64,000 bases of DNA, from positions 558,001 to 622,000 of the forward strand of contig CAWUHX010000218.1 of NCBI GenBank assembly GCA_963922205.1. Reading direction: 5' to 3'. How positions within the stretch are numbered: the stretch's first letter is position 1; each line of letters begins with the position of its first letter. Of the stretch, positions 22,125-34,372 are shown piece by piece. The position numbers and the translations under genes were made by a program. Origin of the DNA: Romanomermis culicivorax (Eukaryota; Nematoda; Enoplea; Mermithida; Mermithidae). Under the pieces are notes generated by a model. That model ran no database searches, was not told the origin of the DNA, and saw only the letters and a program-made list of their open reading frames with translations.

Positions 22125-23180
22125 CAGCCTTTTTTTAGTTATTTTAGGGGCCGGGGACCCTAAAAGTTTGGAAATGGAGCCTAGAATTTTATAGGTCTAG
22201 AAGCCATCTTGGCTCCTGAAATTTGACTTATTTATTTATGTCTTTAAGAATTATAGTTATTTTTATTCAATTTTAGATTTAAAGTAAGTGTTTTACAGGC
22301 TCTAAAATTATGAAACACCGAAAATTTTCCGGTGCTTCGCGCCGAATCTCATTTTATAAATTTTCCAATTGTTATATTCACTGTTTTTCTACAAATCAAA
22401 CTTTCATGTGGAAAAAATTCTCGAAAAAGGGAAAAAACATGGGGTTTGACAAGGAAAAGATGCATTTTGGTGCATTTAAGAGATCAAAATCTGAATATTT
22501 CCTATTTTGTAACTATTATTTCAAATATGGAGCCGAATTTGAATTCGTGATCATAATGTCGGCGATTTTCATAAATTTCAAGTTTTATTTGAATGTTTCA
22601 AACTTATGAAAGCATCAACATATTTTTCAATTTGTAAAATGATATATACATGTTTTTGAGCGTTGTATGTTTATGGAATACGCTATTCCCGTTTCCAGCA
22701 TTTTAGAGTGTCAAAATCTAAAAAAAAAATTCGTTGCGTAGCGCCAGAAAGACATTGGAAACATCAGAACAATAAAAACAGAAGCTGCGTTTTCAAAACC
22801 CTATACTTTTGAGTCAGAAAGAAATGAACTCATGTGCTATGTTGGAAGAAGGTTTGTGCATAAACAAACAAAATATCGTGGTTTTGCATAAAAAATTTTC
22901 TTTGTAAAAAGATATCTCGGCCGATCTTTGTACACGTAGAAAAAACCTTGTAACCAAAAACGATGGTTGGATATCAAATTTTGAACAGTGATTTTTTTAA
23001 CACGTGTCAACTGATAGAATATCTATATAATTGAATTATATTACGTTCCACAGTATATTAAAAGCCCATTTTTCGATATTCTTAAATTGAAAATTTTTGG
23101 CTCCCAAAATTTAAATTTGGCCCCTAAAAATTAAGGCCTAGGAGCCATTTGGCTCATGGTTTTCAAACCAAAAAAGCCTG
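22125..23180. mobile_element. CAGCCTTTTTTT hAT-like element (1056 bp) nested in 21754-24402
   Basis: Ends CAGCCTTTTTTTAG and CAAAAAAGCCTG. GGCTCC/GGAGCC palindromes lie near both ends. Flanks GTTGATCA (22117-22124) and GTTGAGCA (23181-23188) match at 7 of 8. Its right half matches window bases 11-235. Confidence 0.83.
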
Positions 23181-23215
23181 GTTGAGCAGTGAAACATATA
23201 AATATATTATTACAT

Positions 23216-24230
23216 CAGAGCACCCCATGGGGAGGTATGGGGGGGTATTACCCCCCTCTTAGATTTGGAAATTCATTTACTACCCCCATAAAAACAGCTC
23301 ACTATAACAAAAAATTTTTGTAGACTTCATCCTCTCCCCAGTAGGTTATACTAATTCGAGAAAAATTGCAGAATGTGTGATTCTGAGGAACTACTCACTG
23401 CTCTTTTTGACATATTTACTGAGCAAATGATAATGGGAAAGTATGCAACTTCTGTGCCATATAGCGATTTTTGGGAAAGGATATCAGCACATTAATATAT
23501 ACTACTTGTAGGAAATCATTATAAATATAATTGGGAGATGAAATAATGCGTTATGTATATGAGATTAATAAAAAAATCGCCCCTTGCGAAGAAAAACATT
23601 ATGTTCTTAAAATTCTGCCTCTTCATGCTCTCCTTTCCTTTTCCCCGCTTCTGCGTTGGGTCTTCTGTGCGCATGGTTACCCAAGCTGTGGCATACTTTC
23701 CTGCTATGAGTTGAGACATGTGAAGTCTGTTGACGTGGATCAGGAGTGGTACTTGGTTTCAAACTCGTAGTTCATAGTGTAATGGGATTAATAATACCAA
23801 AGCCACATTCAGCATCAGGACTTTCAATTGGAAGCACTGTTCCAAGCCTGATCAGTGATGGGATAAGCCCATACTGCTGAAGATGCTGGTTGAAACAATG
23901 TTTCCAAACGGATGCTGTGCCCGATTCTTGAAATGTGCAGGAATCAGTTGGCACAACAGTCCTCAAAGTGTGACTATTCTGTACGTATAATTAGTGCATT
24001 AAAGTTGCATGATTGGGAGCTAGAAAATGGAGTTGAAATAGTAAATGTTTTTTGACTGACAAAACTGATTAATGCCCCTACTTTATGCTTTTTAAAGTTC
24101 GAGAAATTACAACTCCCCCTCCTTAGCAAGAAGCTGAGAGCAAAAAAAAAAGGTCACGGCATATTTCAAGTACTACCCTTAAAATTTAAGATTTTACCCC
24201 TACCTAAATTTTCGACCTTGGGGACCTCTG
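23216..24230 (-). mobile_element. CAGAG-type element with decayed hAT transposase (1015 bp)
   Basis: Ends CAGAGCACCCCATGGGG and CCTTGGGGACCTCTG match the CAGAG MITE termini. Flanks TATTACAT (23208-23215) and TATGACAT (24231-24238) match at 7 of 8. It carries minus-strand transposase pieces, so it may be the larger relative that explains the 180-bp MITEs. Confidence 0.8.
23519..23966 (-). pseudogene. Decayed hAT transposase C-terminus (ZNF862-like)
   Basis: Minus-strand frame 23966-23772 has TDSCTFQESGT and TVLPIESPDAECGFGIINPI. This parallels the ADAERGFSIMNHI block at 17232-17818. A second piece (23719-23519) continues with AGKYATAWV and MRTEDP, parallel to ASKYAKAWV and MRTDDP there. The middle is deleted and frames are broken. 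Confident as a relic of the same transposase group. Confidence 0.8.
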
Positions 24231-25149
24231 TATGACATAATAATATATTACTTGACAATTCGACGTCAATAGATGTCGATATCTATACTTTGTATAGGAA
24301 CCGGAATCGTACAGATCTTAAATTTTAGAACCGGAACCGCTATTCTAAAAATCGAGGAAGCGGAACCAATATTCTTCAAAATCAAGAACCGTCGCACCTC
24401 TATAAACCACCCGCTAGAATGGCAGAATAAACACAAAAGGTCACTCATTTATACTTACCACTAGTGTGAAAATATATGTTAAGCTTTCAATATTCATAAA
24501 TTATGTATAATTGAACAAAAAATTAATAGTCTGAGGAGGAGGTAGACAAGAAATTGAAATTTTCCATGAGAAAAATTGTACATTCGTTCTAAACAATACG
24601 CCCTGTTTTAATTCAAAATTAGTTCATTTTTTGGAGCACAGCTTGCACATGCTTACAGTGCGTCCGTGAGCATATTGTTACTTTCTCAGAGTTGAATTTC
24701 TTTTTTTCGTACGATAAGATGATAGAAATATTCTCGTTTGCGGGAACATCAAGCATACAAAGCTACGGGTGCTCATTTTCGAATAATTACAAATCTAGCA
24801 CAATAACATACGATAAACAGAGTAATAAGAAAAGAGCGCGCACCTTTTCCACATAATATTTTTTCATTTTTTGTGTTTATTAGAGGCAAACAACCAAGAA
24901 TTTGGACTCTTCAACCAGCAAGAACTTCTGTCGTTGTCCTATGCTGGTGATGCTCCAGTCAATTCCCCAATACAAAAAGTTTATGTTCTCGAAAGTCAAA
25001 TTTTTAAGGACTGCAGACAAACTTTGTGAGAATTATCGAGGAAAATTTAAATTTTCGTCAAATACGTCAAGAAAATTCAATACTAAATATTTCTTTCGAA
25101 TATGTTGATGTTTGAAAGCTGTGTATAAGTCACAGGCCCGTATTTAGAG

Positions 25150-27012
25150 TAGTGATGGACCGATGCATCGGCCGATTGTTGCGTTTTTCTGCCATCGGCC
25201 ATCGGCCGATGTTTTGCCAAATAATCGGCCGATGGCTGATTGTTTGGCAGCTTTTTGTTACAATGAATGCAGGTGCATATGCTTAAAAAACAGATTGTTT
25301 ACATACATATTTTACAGTTACCTTAGTAAATACAATATTTTTTTGTGAAAATGGTTGTTTTCATGTCTAGCATATTTGCCCTGTGTTGCCATTGACGAAC
25401 TAGATAACAAGAATTGGACAAGCTATGAATGGGATATTTTAGCTGCGGCGGTAAGAATATGCTTTAATACATGTATAATGTATCCACACCTTAGATAATT
25501 ATGTTTTGGTAGCTTGTCAATTTGTTAAAATCTTTTGCAGAAACTGTAAAAATCTATGAATCTAAAAACGCCTGTATTTGGGAGGAAATAGCTGAAGAAA
25601 AGTAAGCTAGATTTTGTGCCTAAATTTTTTTGAAAAACATAAATTCAAGAATCGTATGATTAAGAATTTTACGCCACTCAATCTACAATTTCAACTTTCC
25701 TGGATTGGGTTCATTAAAGGAGGAATTGTCGGGAAAAATGTATCAATATTTTTATAGAAATGATAATCGAGCCCCCTTTAAACCCATTGAAGACAATAGA
25801 CTTCATGCTTTGGCATCTTTACGAGATCCTAGATTTAAAAAATGGATTGAAATTTGAAATATAACACATATTGATCATACAAATCAAAATTAAATAATTT
25901 AGGCTTTCTGTGATCCTCAAGCAGAAGACAAAGCTGAACTATAGTCTGTTTTTTTATAAAATGCTTCCGAATAGAAAAGTGACACAAATCAGTATTTTTG
26001 TCAAAATCGTTTTGCATAAAGCCCTTATTCTAAATTTTTCACTCGAAAAATTGTTAAGGGTTAGGTCAGTATGCTCACCAATTTCCATTTCTATATAATA
26101 CCTATATTGTTTATCAAAAAATCGTGAAAATCTAAAATACTACTTACATTTCACCTTCATTATTTAGAAGCATTTCAAGAAAAAACGACTACAGCTTTGG
26201 CTAGAATGGTTGTCGATCAAGAACAACAAAATCAACGCTTTTCTGAAAATACGGTTCAAAAATTTGAACGAATCTTCAAACTCATTCTCCAAACTTTCTC
26301 ATTAAGCCACAATTAATACTAATGTAAAAAATTCAAGCATTTACACAAAACTGACCAATTTCAGGCACTATTTGAGCATTGCAAGTTCATCTGAAGATGA
26401 GCTGTAGCCCGAAAAATACGCAATGTCAACATTTGAGCAAGCAAAAGTCATTCTTTTGGAATACATTGCTAGAATAATGGAAGCAAAATGCTGCAACAAA
26501 ACCAGAATTAGCTAATGTGAGTCAAAATAGTGTGCAGTTGGAAATAAGTTTCATTATGAAAAAAATTTCTTTAGCCTTCCATGAAATTTTCATCAGCTCC
26601 AATTGGGTCAGTAGCTAGTGAATGATCATTTAAAAAAGTAAAAGATGTTAGAAGTGGAAAAAGATCCCGTTTATTGCTGAGATTGGATTCAATAGTGCAA
26701 ACTGGAAAAACAAGCTGAAGTTGAAGAAGCTTCTAGTGAACTCAGCAATCAAAGTGAAGGTAGTACAACAGATGCCGTTGTTGATGACAAATTGGATGAA
26801 TGAAATGTTGTTAATTATTGAATGTTTAAAATATCAGTAGAACTTGGTGAATAATTCATAATAATTTCAAATTTATTACAGTTTAGCAACTTCCGGTCGC
26901 ATTTTGTACATAATACAGCGGATGCATCGGCCGATGGCCGATGCCATCGGTGACCCTGGCCGATGCATCGGCATCGGCCGATGGCAAATTTTTGGCCATC
27001 GGACCATCACTA
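25150..27012 (+). mobile_element. TAGTGATGG-CATCGGCCGATG hAT element with decayed transposase (1863 bp)
   Basis: Ends TAGTGATGGACCGATGCATC and CATCGGACCATCACTA; CATCGGCCGATG repeats fill both subterminal regions. Perfect duplication ATTTAGAG at 25142-25149 and 27013-27020. It is inserted in an older CCCGTATT-type element that resumes at 27021. Confidence 0.93.
25400..26810 (+). pseudogene. Decayed hAT (ZBED-like) transposase with intron traces
   Basis: Pieces of a transposase in several frames: SYEWDILAA just before a GTAAG donor (25451), resumption after TTTTGCAG (25541), then HALASLRDPRFKK (25806-25845), equivalent to the family motif LATLLDPRFK, then VVDQEQQNQRFSE, and an acidic SSELSNQSEGS tail to a stop near 26800. 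There are many frameshifts and stops. The dimerisation domain is not seen. The paralogue at 31626-32690 is similar throughout. Confidence 0.75.
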
Positions 27013-27553
27013 ATTTAGAGGGGGAAGGGGGTAATTCAACCCTCTAAATTTTTTTACATTAAAAATTTTCAACAATATCATTGTACACATCACAATTCTT
27101 AAATTAAATTATTCTTTTCGTCAAACAGAATTCAGCCCTAATCCAAAGACATATAAGATAACCGAAAATAACTCGTTTCTATTACAAATATGATTTTCTT
27201 TATATCCAGTAAATTCTAAAAAATTTGGAAACTCCCCCCTTTTTTAAAAATCCGGAATACGGGTATAAGAAGCCGGCGCAGAGTGCGGGAAAACTTCGTG
27301 TATTTTCTATTTTGAAACGCCCAAAAATGCATATATGACCAGGAAACAATATAATCTAAAGGAATGTCGGGCCTCAAGTTGCACCTATGCAAAAATTTTT
27401 GGTTGCTCCATCTAAAATTGATAAATTCGCTTAATTTCATCATAAAAATGAATACAAGCTTTTTCCTTGTTACTTCATTCAGTTCGCGCCAGTTTTAGAT
27501 TATTAAAACTGAATTTCAAGATTGGCAAAACTAACTTGTTCGGCGTCCAGCGG

Positions 27554-27700
27554 GGGCATACCTGTAAGAGGTCCGATCAGTCGGGTGGGTAAACCTGAAA
27601 TTTGGGGGGGGGGGTCGAAAAAAGTCGTAAATTTTCCCCAAAAAAGGCACTTTTTTACCAATTTTTTCTAATTTTTCCAAGGTTGGTGGGGGTTGGGTAA
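27554..27700. mobile_element. Poly-G MITE, truncated, abutting the LINE 3' end
   Basis: Left end GGCATACCTGTAAGAGGTCCG, G11 tract and the AAAAAAGTCG core are present. The right terminus is missing at the junction with LINE sequence. Confidence 0.75.
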
Positions 27701-30700
27701 GGCAATATTGGCCACAGTCAGTTGTTCCTTACTAGAAGAATCTAGTTTCAAACCAAAGACAAAATTGAGTATATCTACATTGAAATTTGTATAATTTTTT
27801 TTCAACAGTTGTACAATCTTTACCCAAAAATCTATCAGTCTTGGACATAAGACTATTGTGTGCAAAACATCTTCTCTACAGGACTCATTTTGTGATATAC
27901 AAAATTTACAGTTTGAATCTTGGTAGTTATTCATATGATTAATTTTGGATCTAGTTAGAAGTAACCGGTGTACAATTGCAAAATGAAGATTTCTTGTACC
28001 ACCGTCCAAAAATTTGCACTTTGATAAGCTTAAAAGTTTATTTATATCCAATAAACTTTCATTTAAATTTATTACCCAATAGAACACTGACTTTTCATTG
28101 GCCAGATTTCCTTTTCTAATACAAAAATACAACAATTTAGTGGTTACTTTATTCAAACTGATCACTTGATTGTTCAAGATAATTTCACTTTTATCTGTGT
28201 ATCTGAGACCAGTTTTAATTTCTGCTAATCAAATTTTTTTTTACAATTCTGGAACATTTAGTGTGTTCAGTCGCCTTTTAGAAGCATTCCTAACTTTTTC
28301 ATAGAAGTATTCAAAAATTTGCATGTCCGTCATTTTCAACCTTCTGTATCTAAGTAAAAGCATCAAGCTCATGGCTTCAATTTTCGTAGGAACATCAGTA
28401 AGATTTATGCCTCCCAATTCTACTGGTAGTTTTCACGTATTAATTGCAACAAAACTCCTTTGGCTAGATGTTGCCCAAATGAAACTTGCAGAAGATCGTT
28501 CAATGTTTTTTACAAAACCTGGTGAGACCTTACAAAAAATGGATGCGTACCATAGCTTGGAGAGATAATATGTATCAATTATTTTTGCTCGTGCATAATA
28601 GGAAAGGTTGAAACTAAAAGTTCTTGTTTTAATATCCTCAAATTCGTGAGAAATACCATTAAGGTTTTCTAAACTACTAGTGCCTAGTTTATCGAAATAG
28701 ATTCCATAAATTTTAATCTTTTCTACAATAAATTCTTCAAAAATATCGGGAACCTGAATATTTACAGCACTTCCAGAAAGTAAAATTCTTGTCTTTGCTT
28801 TTTTAGAGTTGCACCACTAATCTTTTGGAACATTTCATATATTTGAAAGATTCTTTGTACAGATTGTAAATTTTCAACAAAGAAGTTTCTGTCATCGGCA
28901 TAATTGCATAGTTTTACTGATTGGCTTAAAATTTTTATTCCATTAACTAAATTATCCCTTCTAATAAAATTACAAAGTACCTCAGAAGCCAAAACATGGA
29001 TTGAAGCTGAAAGTGGACAACCTTGCCCAGGGTTTTTTTCCGCACGCCTTCATCCGCACCGTGCGGAAATGACCCAAAATTTTTTCCGCACACGAAAATT
29101 TTTTCTGTTCGAAGTTTAGATCATTTGAAAAATGTGTGAAATGAGCGAAAATTATAGATTGCTAAGAAAATAATGTAAAGTATCTGTTTTTCTAGCTCAA
29201 AAACATTATTTTAGCTTGACTGAACAAAATTAATAGTTGCTGCTGTCATTTCTGTGATTAGAGCCGATGATTTATAGATTTCAATCGATTTTCCAACAGG
29301 AAACATTTGAAATTTTTGAGTTTGATCGAAGTCTAATCTACAAGCATTGTGGAAAAAATTTTCCAGCAAACTATCCAAGAACATAATGACTTTGAATTAC
29401 ATGAGAAATCGACGGTGAAGTCCTCAATGATGAAAAGTGAGAGCCCAAAAAAAACTATTAATCTTTCCTGCCTGAAACGCCGGGAAAATTTTTTGGGTAT
29501 CGACATTCTGCGATGCTGGAAAATCAATTTTCCAAACACTTATTTGAAGAATTAGATTCGAATTTTCTGTTCAAAAGTCGTAATTTCTAGAATTTTATGT
29601 TTGAAAAATTTTAAAACCATTATTTTATTCACACACTCTCATGAACTTGGCCGAAAAGATATGAGTGAGAAGTTCCGAAAACTACTTCCATGAAGCTTTT
29701 GGATTGATTTTACGTTAAGAAAGGAATAATCGCTTCAAAAAGTTTGGAGACTTGACGTATTGATCTTTCTCAAAAAATGTGTCGAGGGAAAAATGTGAAT
29801 CTTCATTAAATATCAAGATGAAGTATTGAAGATTACCAATTAAAACATGAGATAATACGTTCAAGATGATTAAAACTATTAAAGATTAAATGATAAATGA
29901 AGGTAGACATGTTAGAAGCAGCGCCTGAGCTAGGAAATAAATAATAATGCTTATTTAAGTTATAACCGGCGCGAAGCGCCGAAAAATTTTGAGTTTATGA
30001 CCTTCTAAAATGCACCAAAATGCATCTTTTCTGTATCCGATATGATCAAACACATGACTCAAAAAATTCTGACAAGCCATTTTGGCTTGTTGAACTAAAA
30101 TTCTACAAGCCATTTTGTCAGTCCAACAAGCCATGGCTTGTAAAAGGCTAAAAAAACTATGCATACCTCTACTCTCAAGTCTACACATTATACGGGATAC
30201 AAAACGGGTACCGAATTACTCGGGTAATGGTTTTCATTTTGTACCCGGGTACCCGGTGTCAAGCTCTAATGAAGATCAATATTAAATCTCAATTTTCAAC
30301 AAAATCCGAACCTAATACTGAAGATAACTAATTGATGAATGGGATGAGGAACTTCAAATCATGAAAACCATGCACACTTAACTTCCGATGCGTCACACCA
30401 GAGAATTTTTGAACAAAGGAGCTACTGAAATGTTGGAAAATGTATTCTAGAGATAATTTGTAATACTTTCGGTGTAGATTTTTCCTAGAAAAATGATGGT
30501 ATTAAATAAATGTGTGGAGAAATCTGGGAAAAATCAGCAAATTCGTATGAAAATTCCAATTCACACTACAAAGTGACGAAATTTACTCACTCTAGCAGAG
30601 ACATATAAGATTGATGGAAACAATCAGGGACAACCGAGAAATCAAAGTAAACTTCTTTTTGGCTGCGCTTCGGCTAAATTGTAGTTAATATAAATTATTT

Positions 30701-31551
30701 TCTTTGCCGGCGCGGAGCGCCGGAAAAATTTGAGATTTTGACCATCTAAATTGCACCAAAATGCACCTTTTCATCAATGCCAGCAGTAGAAACGCCCAAA
30801 AAAATTTCCGTTCTGTGCGGAAAATGCCCAAAAATTTTTCCACACAGCCCAAAAAAAGTCCGCACTGTGCGGAAAAAAAACCCTGACCTTGCCTAATTCC
30901 TCTACTGATTTTAAAAGGGAATGTTTCATAACCATTGATCAATAAAGACGAAGTTGCGTATCCACTCTTGTATATTATTTTTATTCACCTTATGAATTTT
31001 GAACTAAAATTAAAATACTCTAGTGTTCGAAACACAAAATGCCATTCCATTATATCAAAAGCAGACACTTGATCCACTGAAAGTAAAATGCCAGTTAGAT
31101 CTTTCTCATTTACATAATTGATTACATTGTAAATGGCAGTCAAACCATCTCTAATGTCTCTTCCTTGGACTGCACATGTTTGACTTTGATGGACAATTTT
31201 AGGCATAACTTTTTTAAGACAATTAACTAGAATTTTTCCCAAAATTATATAGTCAACATCTAACATGGAAATTGGTCTCCAATCGCTTCTCTCAGTTTTG
31301 TCACTATCGTTTCCTTTATAAATTTGAGAGATGATACTGTGATACATGGACTGACAAAGTTTACCTTCTTTAAACATGGTCATGTAAACATTTTTAAAAA
31401 CAGGAACTAGTTGATCCAAAAATTTTAAGTAAAATTCTATTGGAAGACCATCGCTACCTGGAGACTTTCCCTTTTTAAAGGATTTTATAGCAAGTTTCAC
31501 TTCAGTTTCAGAGATGTCTTTTTCAAAATCTTGATTGTCACTAGTGATGGA
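27701..31551 (-). pseudogene. L1/Tx1-like LINE ORF2 (RT to C-terminus), split by a hAT element
   Basis: Minus strand. From 31551: GKSPGSDGLPIEFYLKF, SDWRPISMLDVDYIILGKIL and QTCAVQGRDI, all classic L1/Tx1 RT blocks. An in-frame TGA at 30987-30985 follows FSSKFIR, then FKISRGIRQG just before the insertion at 30893. After the insertion it resumes at 29027 with the remainder of the RQGCPLS block, and the catalytic YADD lies near 28895. The end (28177-27701) carries HRLLLTRSKINHMNN and a CKFC..H..C zinc-binding motif (zf-RVT). Several stops lie between 28200 and 28760. The 5' part with the endonuclease is absent, cut off by the hAT element at 31552. Confidence 0.9.
29028..30885. mobile_element. 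CAGGGTTTTTTTCCGCAC hAT-like element inside the LINE (1858 bp)
   Basis: Ends CAGGGTTTTTTTCCGCAC and GTGCGGAAAAAAAACCCTG are near-perfect inverted repeats. Perfect 8-bp duplication ACCTTGCC at 29020-29027 and 30886-30893. The LINE coding frame is continuous across the empty site. No transposase. The interior has GCGC hairpin motifs (29475, 29969, 30708), a CAAGCC-palindrome block (30060-30145) and a GGGTACCCGG patch. Confidence 0.96.
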
Positions 31552-32955
31552 CCGATGCATCGGCATCGGCCGATGCATCGGCCGATTGTTGCGTTTTTCT
31601 GGCGTCGGCCATTTTTACAGTTTCTGCCAAATCTTTTGCAGAAACTGTAAAAATCTATGAATCTAAAAACGCCTGTATTTCGGAAAAAAATAGCTGAAGA
31701 AAAGTAAGCCAGATTTTGTGGCTAAATTTTTTTGAAAAACATAAATTAAAGAATCGCTGATTAAGAATTTTACGCCACTCAATCCATATTTCGACTTTGC
31801 TGGATTGGGTTCATTGAAGGAGGAATTGTCGGGAAAAAAGAATCAATATTTTTATAGAAATGATAATCGAGCCCACTTTAAACCCATTGAAAACAATAGA
31901 CTTCATGCTTTGGCATCGTTACTAGATCCTCGATTTAAAAAGGATGGATTGAAATTTGAAATATAACACATATTGATCATACAAATCAAAATTAAATAAT
32001 TTAGGCTTTCTGTGATCTCTCCTTGTTTTGGAATAGTAGATTACTAGAATAAGGGAAGAAAAATTCTGAACTAGCTTTGGTTATAATGGTTATCGATCAA
32101 GAACAACAAAATCAACGCTTTTCTTAAAATATGGTACAAAAATTTGAATGAATCTTCAAACTCATTCTCCAAACTTTCTCAGTAAGCCACAATTAATAAT
32201 AATGTAAATAATTCAAGCATTTACATAAAACTGATCAATTTCAGGCACTATTTGGCCATTGCAAGTTCATCTGAAGATGAGCTGTAGCCCGAAAAATATG
32301 TAACGTCAACATTTGAGCAAGCAAAAGCCCTTGTTTTGGAATAGTAGATTACTAGAATAAGGGAAGAAAAATGCTACGACAAAACCAGAATTAGCCAATG
32401 TGAGTCAAAATAGTGTGCAATTGAAAATAAGTTTCATTATGAAAAAAATTTCTTTAGCTTGCCTTGAAATTTTCATCAGCTCCAATTGGGTCAGTAGCTA
32501 GTGAAAGATCATTTTAGAAAGCAAAAGATGTTAGAAGTGGAAAAAGATCCCGTTTATTGCTGAGATTGGATTCAATAGTGCAAACTGGAAAAACAAGCTG
32601 AAGTTGAAGAAGCTTCTAGTGAACTCAGCAATCAAAGTAAAGGTAGTTCAACATATGCCTTTGTTGATGACAAATTGGACGAATGAAATGTTGTTAATTA
32701 TTGAATGTTTAAAATATCAGTAGAACTTGGTGAATAATTCATAATAATTTCAAATTTATTACAGTTTAGCAACTTCCGGTCGCATTTTGTACATAATACA
32801 GCCGATGCATCGGCCCATGGCCGATGCCATCGGTGACCCTGGACCCTGGGCCAAAAATTTGCCATGCCATTGCCGATGCCATCGGTGACCCTGGACCCTG
32901 GGCCAAAAATTTGCCATCGGCCGATGGCAAATTTTTGGCCATTGGTCCATCACTA
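31552..32955 (+). mobile_element. Second copy of the CATCGGCCGATG hAT element (1404 bp)
   Basis: TAGTGATGGACCGATGCATC ... GGTCCATCACTA. The body 31626-32800 parallels 25536-26930, with several internal deletions. Flanks ATTGTCAC (31544-31551) and TATGCAAT (32956-32963) do not match, so no target-site duplication remains. The right subterminal region has a tandem duplication (32820-32935). Confidence 0.88.
31626..32690 (+). pseudogene. Decayed hAT transposase, paralogue of 25400-26810
   Basis: HALASLLDPRFKK is preserved here at 31910-31950 better than in the other copy (LLD rather than LRD). DQEQQNQRF and the SSELSNQS tail are also present. It is broken by stops and deletions and non-functional. 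Confidence 0.75.
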
Positions 32956-33058
32956 TATGCAATATTGGTTGACGGAAAGCAAAACGTGACCTTGGTTTCG
33001 AAAAATTGCCTTGAGAGTGCATTTTTTAAGACTAATAATGGCAAGCAAGTGAAATTTT

Positions 33059-33244
33059 TTGTCATGTTATAATCAGGTGTTTTCCATTTTAGTGATCATT
33101 GCGTCATCAGAGCGTAATTTTTCAACATTTGGCTTTGTTTACTCTAAGTTGCATAATCGATTGTCATCTTCGTCGGTCGAAAAGCTAGTCTTCATAAAAT
33201 TCAACGCCAAAAATTTTCTTGACGATGCATCAGTATACATATGA
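33059..33244 (+). pseudogene. hAT transposase dimerisation-domain remnant
   Basis: The frame encodes ASSERNFSTFGFVYSKLHNR followed by LSSSSVEKLVFIKFN, the hAT C-terminal dimerisation motif (family form SERxFSxxGxIxxKxRNRLxxxxVExL). A splice-acceptor-like TTTCCATTTTAG precedes it. It lies just outside the right end of 31552-32955, in a different family from the ZNF862-like relics. Confidence 0.8.
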
Positions 33245-33625
33245 TTTTATTTGTTATGATAAGGAATCTGTGAATTTTTGCTAAAAATCAGGAAATATGA
33301 TCTGAAAATGTTTAGCTTTATGAAGAATAAAACTTTAGAGATGTTGCATTTGCTTTTGATGTATACTTAATTCAGATCCACAATTATGAAATAAAAAAAA
33401 ACTCTGATTAAACCCAGAAAACCCAAATTCGAAATTTTGAAGATGGGTTTTTTCCACTTATGGTTCCCACTTAATCTCACTGATTGAATAGATGAAGTTA
33501 AATTTCTATTTATTCATCATTCATTGACAATCTCAAAGTTTTTTGAAATAATTAGTCAAATAGAATTCGCTCGCGTTCGACGCCAATAGAAGTAGCTAAT
33601 AATATACCCATTGATTAGGCGCGAA

Positions 33626-34372
33626 CACCTTTTTCCACAAACGTGGAAAGGGGTCAAATGTTTTTTCCACATGTGGAAAATTTTTTTTTCGTCTTAAAAT
33701 CCTCGTTTTTTTCGCTTGAAAATGCTCATCAACGCTTTATTTAAGTGTTTTTGAGCTTTCTAAAGCATTCTGATAATCATTCTGGTCATACATCTCAAGA
33801 ATTAGATTCAAATTCTGTGTTCATAAATCGTAATTTCTGAAAATTTATCATTGGAAAAATTTTAAAACCATTAATTTGTTAGTAAACCTTTCATTAATTT
33901 GGCCGAAAAGCTATGAGTCAGAAGCGTATAAATTTTCCAAAAATACTTCCATGAAGCTTTTGAATTGAATTTACGTTAAGAAAGGAAGACACGCTTCAAA
34001 AAATTTAGAAAGTTGACGTGTTGATCTCCCTCAAAAAATCTATGAAGGAAAAAATGCGGATCTTCATTAAATATAAAGACATATTATTCAAGATTGCCAA
34101 GTAAACATGAAATAGTACGTTTAAGATGATGAAAACTATTAGAGATTAAATGGTAAATGAAGGTAGACATGCATAATAATAATTATTAAAATTATAACCG
34201 GCGCCAAGCGCCGGAAAATTTTGAGATTAGGACCCCCTGAAATGCACCAAAGTGAATCTTTTCAATATGAAAACCCAAAATTTTTCTTCCACATTTGTGG
34301 AAAGACCTCAAAAATTTTTTTCACATTCCAGATTTTTTTCCACATTATAGTGCAAATGTGGAAAAAAACCGT
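33626..34372. mobile_element. TTCCAC hAT-like element, copy of 7529-8730 (about 750 bp)
   Basis: Left CACCTTTTTCCAC, right GTGGAAAAAAACCGT. Flanks GGCGCGAA (33618-33625) and GGCGCGCA (34373-34380) match at 7 of 8. The target is itself a GCGC hairpin motif. Confidence 0.75.

Larger units (their letters stand above)
21754..24402. mobile_element. TAGAGATG-type hAT-like element hosting two others (2649 bp)
   Basis: Ends TAGAGATGAAACGGTTAACC and AAGAACCGTCGCACCTCTA, with AACCGGAACCG repeats subterminally. Perfect duplication TAAACCAC at 21746-21753 and 24403-24410. Without the nested elements 22125-23180 and 23216-24230 it is about 560 bp. It sits 223 bp upstream of the Rab11-FIP start codon. Confidence 0.92.
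25133..27268. repeat. CCCGTATT-type repeat split by hAT element 25150-27012
   Basis: Left part CAGGCCCGTATTTAGAG and right part 27013-27268, ending GGAATACGGGTAT. The right part matches 35980-36240 in reverse (poly-C run, then shared AATTAAATTATT and TTTCGTC motifs). Confidence 0.7.
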
